A stretch of 6,961 nt of DNA from Spirochaetota bacterium (GTDB taxonomy: Bacteria; Spirochaetota; Leptospiria; Turneriellales; Turneriellaceae). This document shows, piece by piece, positions 6,043-6,961 of the stretch. The stretch's first letter is position 1; each line of letters opens with the position of its first letter. The stretch spans positions 1-6,961 of the forward strand of contig CAUJII010000080.1 of NCBI GenBank assembly GCA_963205035.1, in the 5' to 3' direction. Position numbers and translations under genes: made by a program. The notes beneath the pieces are model-generated. The model had not been told where the DNA came from, did not search any database, and saw nothing but the letters and a program-made list of their open reading frames with translations.

Positions 6043-6075
6043 GAGAATCATTCTCCGATAAGAGACCTTTTTTTT
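6043..6075 (+). terminator. Weak candidate terminator after the TPR gene
   Basis: The 65-nt gap between convergent genes contains GAGAA-TCA-TTCTC (6043-6055). A competing TCTC-CGATAA-GAGA hairpin (6052-6065) is followed after CC by eight Ts (6068-6075). The second arrangement gives the hairpin plus T-run layout of intrinsic termination for the plus-strand TPR gene, but its stem is only 4 bp, so this is a weak call. Confidence 0.4.
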
Positions 6076-6079
6076 GGGG

Positions 6080-6089
6080 CTCGCGCGAG
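6080..6089. repeat. 10-bp palindrome CTCGCGCGAG at the PilZ gene 3' end
   Basis: A perfect self-complementary decamer lies immediately after the PilZ stop codon, between the T-run and the TAG. On the minus strand it is followed by CCCC and then A residues, not Ts, so it is not a standard intrinsic terminator for the PilZ gene. It may be part of a transcript-end stem or may be chance. Confidence 0.3.
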
Positions 6090-6090
6090 T

Positions 6091-6942
6091 CTAAGCTGAG
6101 AACTCGCTTGCTACTTTGCCTTTGAGCTCGTGGCGCGCACCTTGTTCGAGCGTCATCAGAACGAGACGCTGCAATTGAATCGAATCGCGGCTATCGACGA
6201 AACTCTTGTCGTACACGTTATAGCCCACGGCAATTTCGTCCGTGGCACTGTCGATACGCGTAATAAACCCGCAATCCAAGCGAATGACAAGCTTTGGCGA
6301 ACGCAATGTAACCTGAACACTATCGCGCAACTTGAGAAGTTTGTACTTTGTATCGCTCATCTTGAGCTGCAAACCATTGAGGCTAAGATTCAAAAGCTCC
6401 GCCGTGAGAGTAGAATCCGAAGGACGCGCGAGAGTCTTGATAAATACGCGAAACTCTTTCACCGCACGCGGCACGACACGGATATAGTGGCGTTCGGGGC
6501 GTTCGTGTTCATGGAAGAGTGAAATGACATGGGTGCGAATAAACTGAAAGAATGGTTTTTCGTAAGTGAGATCTTTCTGCACAAAAGAAATATCTGCGTT
6601 ACGAAATATGTCTTCGACCTTTGCCGATAGTGTGCGGGTGACGACGATGCTGTTGTGGCTGCAAAACGAATTGATATATTGCGCGAGCTTTTTTGCGGCT
6701 GCAACTTGCAGAGCCTCACTATGCGCTCTGCACTGGGTTGCGTAATAGTCGAACGAATAAACGTATGCCGTCGTTCGTCCATTGATCTGCTGTAAATTAT
6801 CAATTTCGTCACCCGACGCTGCATGTAAGTAGAGGTCGTGCAAGAGAAGACTAAACCGCTGCGCCTCTGTCAGTAGGACAGGCACGCCATACCAACAGAG
6901 AATTTTTGGCGCCGCTTGCACCAAATCGTTTTGCAGAGCCAT
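6091..6942 (-). CDS. PilZ-domain protein with unrecognised N-terminal region
   Basis: The 283-aa protein ends in a PilZ domain (about 148-245), the c-di-GMP receptor fold. Both signature elements are present: RHYIR (R151, R155) is the RxxxR arm and NLSLNG (N185, S187, G190) is the (D/N)xSxxG motif, about 30 residues later. The following beta strands (VQVTLRSPKLVIRLDCGFIT, 209-228; IAVGYNVYD, 237-245) fit the barrel. c-di-GMP binding is therefore likely. Residues 1-147 match no family I can name; they are soluble, mixed helix/strand, with cysteines at 16, 71 and 94, and no TM helix or signal peptide. The start is ATG 6942, preceded by the strong Shine-Dalgarno GGGAGG (6952-6947) 4 nt away; the longer TTG start at 6954 would place that site inside the gene. 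It is convergent to the TPR gene with 65 nt between stops, and has no same-strand partner in the window. The output pathway cannot be read from this context. Confidence 0.9.
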   Translation of the reverse strand: MALQNDLVQAAPKILCWYGVPVLLTEAQRFSLLLHDLYLHAASGDEIDNLQQINGRTTAYVYSFDYYATQCRAHSEALQVAAAKKLAQYINSFCSHNSIVVTRTLSAKVEDIFRNADISFVQKDLTYEKPFFQFIRTHVISLFHEHERPERHYIRVVPRAVKEFRVFIKTLARPSDSTLTAELLNLSLNGLQLKMSDTKYKLLKLRDSVQVTLRSPKLVIRLDCGFITRIDSATDEIAVGYNVYDKSFVDSRDSIQLQRLVLMTLEQGARHELKGKVASEFSA

Positions 6943-6961
6943 ATTGCCTCCCAACGAATAC

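Overview
The window looks like chromosomal DNA from a Gram-negative-type bacterium with roughly balanced GC. A spirochaete of the Leptospira/Turneriella group is my best guess. This is inference: it rests on a lipoprotein with a relaxed, spirochaete-like lipobox, a two-TM HAMP protein whose basic N-terminus ends in an RKYVID-type motif, a PilZ protein, and mostly weak Shine-Dalgarno sites with several GTG starts. I see no rRNA, tRNA, CRISPR array, transposase or phage gene. The window reads as housekeeping and envelope genes, not a mobile island.

Layout. (1) Plus strand, 59-1450: a two-TM HAMP-domain protein whose frame is broken by an in-frame TAG at codon 23, followed 27 nt later by a class I SAM-dependent methyltransferase. 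(2) Minus strand, 4601 down to 1419: a small hypothetical protein (about 92 aa), then with a 1-nt gap a 510-aa lipoprotein carrying three EPN...D-F/W-aromatic repeats that resemble pre-peptidase C-terminal (PPC) domains, then after a 97-nt gap a GPH/MelB-type MFS transporter. The transporter's 3' end overlaps the convergent methyltransferase by 32 bp. (3) Plus strand, 4740-6025: a YidD-family protein with an unusual N-terminal signal-like segment, and 2 nt downstream a TPR protein with a signal peptide and a C-terminal membrane bundle. (4) Minus strand, 6942 down to 6091: a PilZ protein with an intact c-di-GMP-binding signature and an unrecognised N-terminal region.

The divergent spacer between the small minus-strand gene and yidD (about 4602-4739) is the main regulatory region. 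It holds two perfect copies of the 14-mer CGAGTAACTATTCG, 34 bp apart, and a separate perfect 7-1-7 palindrome (4613-4627).

The observations most worth following are the amber interruption in the HAMP gene (TAG is an ordinary stop in three neighbouring genes, so it is not a recoded codon), the exported-looking YidD paired with a TPR/membrane protein, the tandem operator-like repeats, and the repeat architecture of the lipoprotein. I found no clear evidence of a wholly new multi-gene system.
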